In this document: positions 63,073 to 64,000 of the stretch, piece by piece
How the letters are laid out: each line of letters starts with the position of its first letter
How positions within the stretch are numbered: position 1 is the stretch's first letter
Source of the DNA: Gammaproteobacteria bacterium
Lineage (GTDB): Bacteria; Pseudomonadota; Gammaproteobacteria; Pseudomonadales; Pseudohongiellaceae
Assembly (NCBI GenBank): GCA_041395725.1
Contig: JAWKZW010000001.1
Location: 3,478,501-3,542,500, forward strand
Length of the DNA: 64,000 nucleotides
Direction of reading: 5' to 3'
Position numbers and translations under genes: made by a program
The notes under the pieces: generated by a model
Database searches by the model: none
What the model was told of the DNA's origin: nothing
Seen by the model: only the letters and a program-made list of their open reading frames with translations

Positions 63073-63107
63073 GTTAAGTCACCTTGAAGGCACTGGAAAC
63101 CGATGTT

Positions 63108-63122
63108 GCCAATGGGATTGGC
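63108..63122. promoter_or_regulatory. palindrome upstream of the FabH-like gene
   Basis: GCCAAT-GGG-ATTGGC is a perfect six-base dyad with three-base spacer, 36 bases ahead of the FabH-like ATG. It is a candidate operator, possibly for the neighbouring membrane HTH regulator; no second copy was found, so this is only a suggestion. Confidence 0.3.
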
Positions 63123-63305
63123 CCAATAACGATTAGATTCTGAAACACTTGTCAAAATATCGGACTGGTTCATATATTCATTAATAAATAACGTGAGTTC
63201 GGTAGAAAAATCGCCCCGTGCTGGCAAAACCAGCCTGTTAAAGGGGAATATAGGTGGTAGGGGCTTCTGGCTGGAGTTGACTGGTGGTTTCCAGTTAATT
63301 GACTG

Positions 63306-63527
63306 ATGAGTCACTTAGCCGAGATGACCGGCTGTCAGACGCTGGTGCTGGACGATACTTTGCCGCGGCAGGGCAATATAGAGAGCCGGAAGGCCCGGCA
63401 ATGGAATGAAAGGTTATCCTGCCTGTTGGAAGGCTGCCGGGCAGGTTCTTCAATAATCGCTTCTGGCGAGTGTTGCAGCGGGCAGGAAGAGCCACAAGCT
63501 GTGCTTTTCACCGTGCTGGGTGGTTAG
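63306..63527 (+). CDS. small hypothetical ORF, Cys-containing
   Basis: A 73-codon ORF from ATG 63306: MSHLAEMTGCQTLVLDDTLP, followed by a stretch with LEGCRAGSSIIASGECCSG. Four cysteines, no signal peptide and no family recognised. A minus-strand ORF of similar length overlaps it. May be a real small protein divergent from the FabH-like gene, but evidence is weak. Confidence 0.3.
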   Translation: MSHLAEMTGCQTLVLDDTLPRQGNIESRKARQWNERLSCLLEGCRAGSSIIASGECCSGQEEPQAVLFTVLGG

Positions 63528-63567
63528 TCAGGCCTGATCTGACCGGTTAAGGAAGATCAACTGTTTT

Positions 63568-63930
63568 TCAGTTTAAAACCCGATAGCCCCGGCCCCGCAG
63601 GCAGTTGCGGATTACCCGTTCCCGTTCGGTCATGGCGCCCCGGGCACTTCGTGACGCGCCGAGTATCGCGCCGGCTCCTGCGGTGCGCTGCGCTGTATCA
63701 CTGTTGCCCACTGCGGCACCCACTGCGCCACCGACAACAGCACCGCCTACTGCGCCTCTTGCCACCTGCCGCCCGGCTTCCACTTCGTCGGCATAGGCCT
63801 GACATTCAGACAGGTCCGTGTAATATTGCGCCTGGTTGACTCCGCGCATGTCAACGATCGGCCGGTCATCGGTGGCTCTGCAGCCGATTGCCAGGGTCAG
63901 GGTAAGCAGAGACAAGGTTAGATTTTTCAT
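63568..63930 (-). CDS. glycine-zipper lipoprotein
   Basis: A 120-residue protein with lipoprotein signal MKNLTLSLLTLTLAIGCRAT (lipobox LAIGC, Cys17). Residues about 58-95 form a glycine-zipper segment (AVGGAVVGGAVGAAVG, then AGAGAILGASRSARGA) typical of small outer-membrane or envelope-stress lipoproteins such as the Slp/OsmB/Rick_17kDa class. It ends in IRNCLRGRGYRVLN, with Cys113 and an earlier Cys43 as a possible disulfide pair. ATG at 63930, GGAGAA upstream. The function is not known. Confidence 0.8.
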   Translation of the reverse strand: MKNLTLSLLTLTLAIGCRATDDRPIVDMRGVNQAQYYTDLSECQAYADEVEAGRQVARGAVGGAVVGGAVGAAVGNSDTAQRTAGAGAILGASRSARGAMTERERVIRNCLRGRGYRVLN

Positions 63931-64000
63931 TCAGATTCTCCAAAAACAGAAACATTGCCGGTTTAACGCATTCTGAGACGTCAGGTTGACAGGGCACCAG

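Overview
The window reads as a chromosomal segment of a gammaproteobacterium related in gene order to Pseudomonas. Several blocks match the Pseudomonas arrangement: mtaD-ubiG-mupP-yciK, gyrA followed by aromatic amino-acid genes with a fused tyrA-aroA, cmk-rpsA-ihfB, thrS-infC-rpmI-rplT-pheS-pheT-ihfA-merR-tRNA-Pro, and a wbpL/wbpM pair between ihfB and tRNA-Asn/uvrB. The base composition looks moderately GC-rich, and TTG and GTG starts are frequent. I cannot name the genus from this sequence; the missing genes noted below suggest it is not a true Pseudomonas.

Layout. 1-13.7 kb is housekeeping: the tail of ccmI, moaA-moaB, xthA with an exported cyclophilin, yciB-yciI, a YciO/Sua5 protein, trpS, scpA-scpB-rluB, and a leftward operon mtaD-ubiG-mupP-yciK. 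A compact MITE-like element lies between the Sua5 gene and trpS. 14-24.9 kb holds gyrA, a prephenate dehydratase without its usual chorismate mutase domain, the tyrA-aroA fusion, cmk, rpsA, ihfB, lapB (no lapA) and pyrF. 25-28.7 kb holds comEA, a WecA/WbpL-type glycosyltransferase and a WbpM-type dehydratase, all that remains of what is the O-antigen locus in P. aeruginosa. 28.7-41.6 kb is an accessory stretch rich in debris: a second exported cyclophilin, a broken DUF885 lipoprotein gene, a Kef-type antiporter, a minimal LuxR regulator, IS5/IS3/IS91 remnants, a PEP-CTERM protein, a cyclic-nucleotide-binding protein and a collagen-like secreted protein. 41.7-51.9 kb returns to core genes: tRNA-Asn, uvrB, tRNA-Val, thrS to merR, and tRNA-Pro. 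Beyond tRNA-Pro, 51.9-64 kb is accessory again: a broken PEP-CTERM gene, transposase scraps, a 1488-residue protein with PPC-like repeats and a leishmanolysin-like zinc site, an Fe-S type CysH, small lipoproteins, and a FabH-like synthase beside a membrane-anchored Fis-type regulator.

How the parts fit. The core blocks cover molybdopterin synthesis, chromosome condensation, aromatic amino acids, translation and nucleoid proteins. The accessory blocks share a cell-surface theme (lipid-linked sugar transfer, PEP-CTERM, collagen-like and RTX-type exported proteins, small lipoproteins) and sit beside tRNA genes, where foreign DNA tends to insert and decay. No CRISPR array, complete phage or defence system was recognised. 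The most unusual intact items are the PPC/metalloprotease giant at 54.0-58.5 kb, the membrane-HTH plus KAS III pair at 61-63 kb, and two short inverted-repeat elements, each placed directly against a stop codon.
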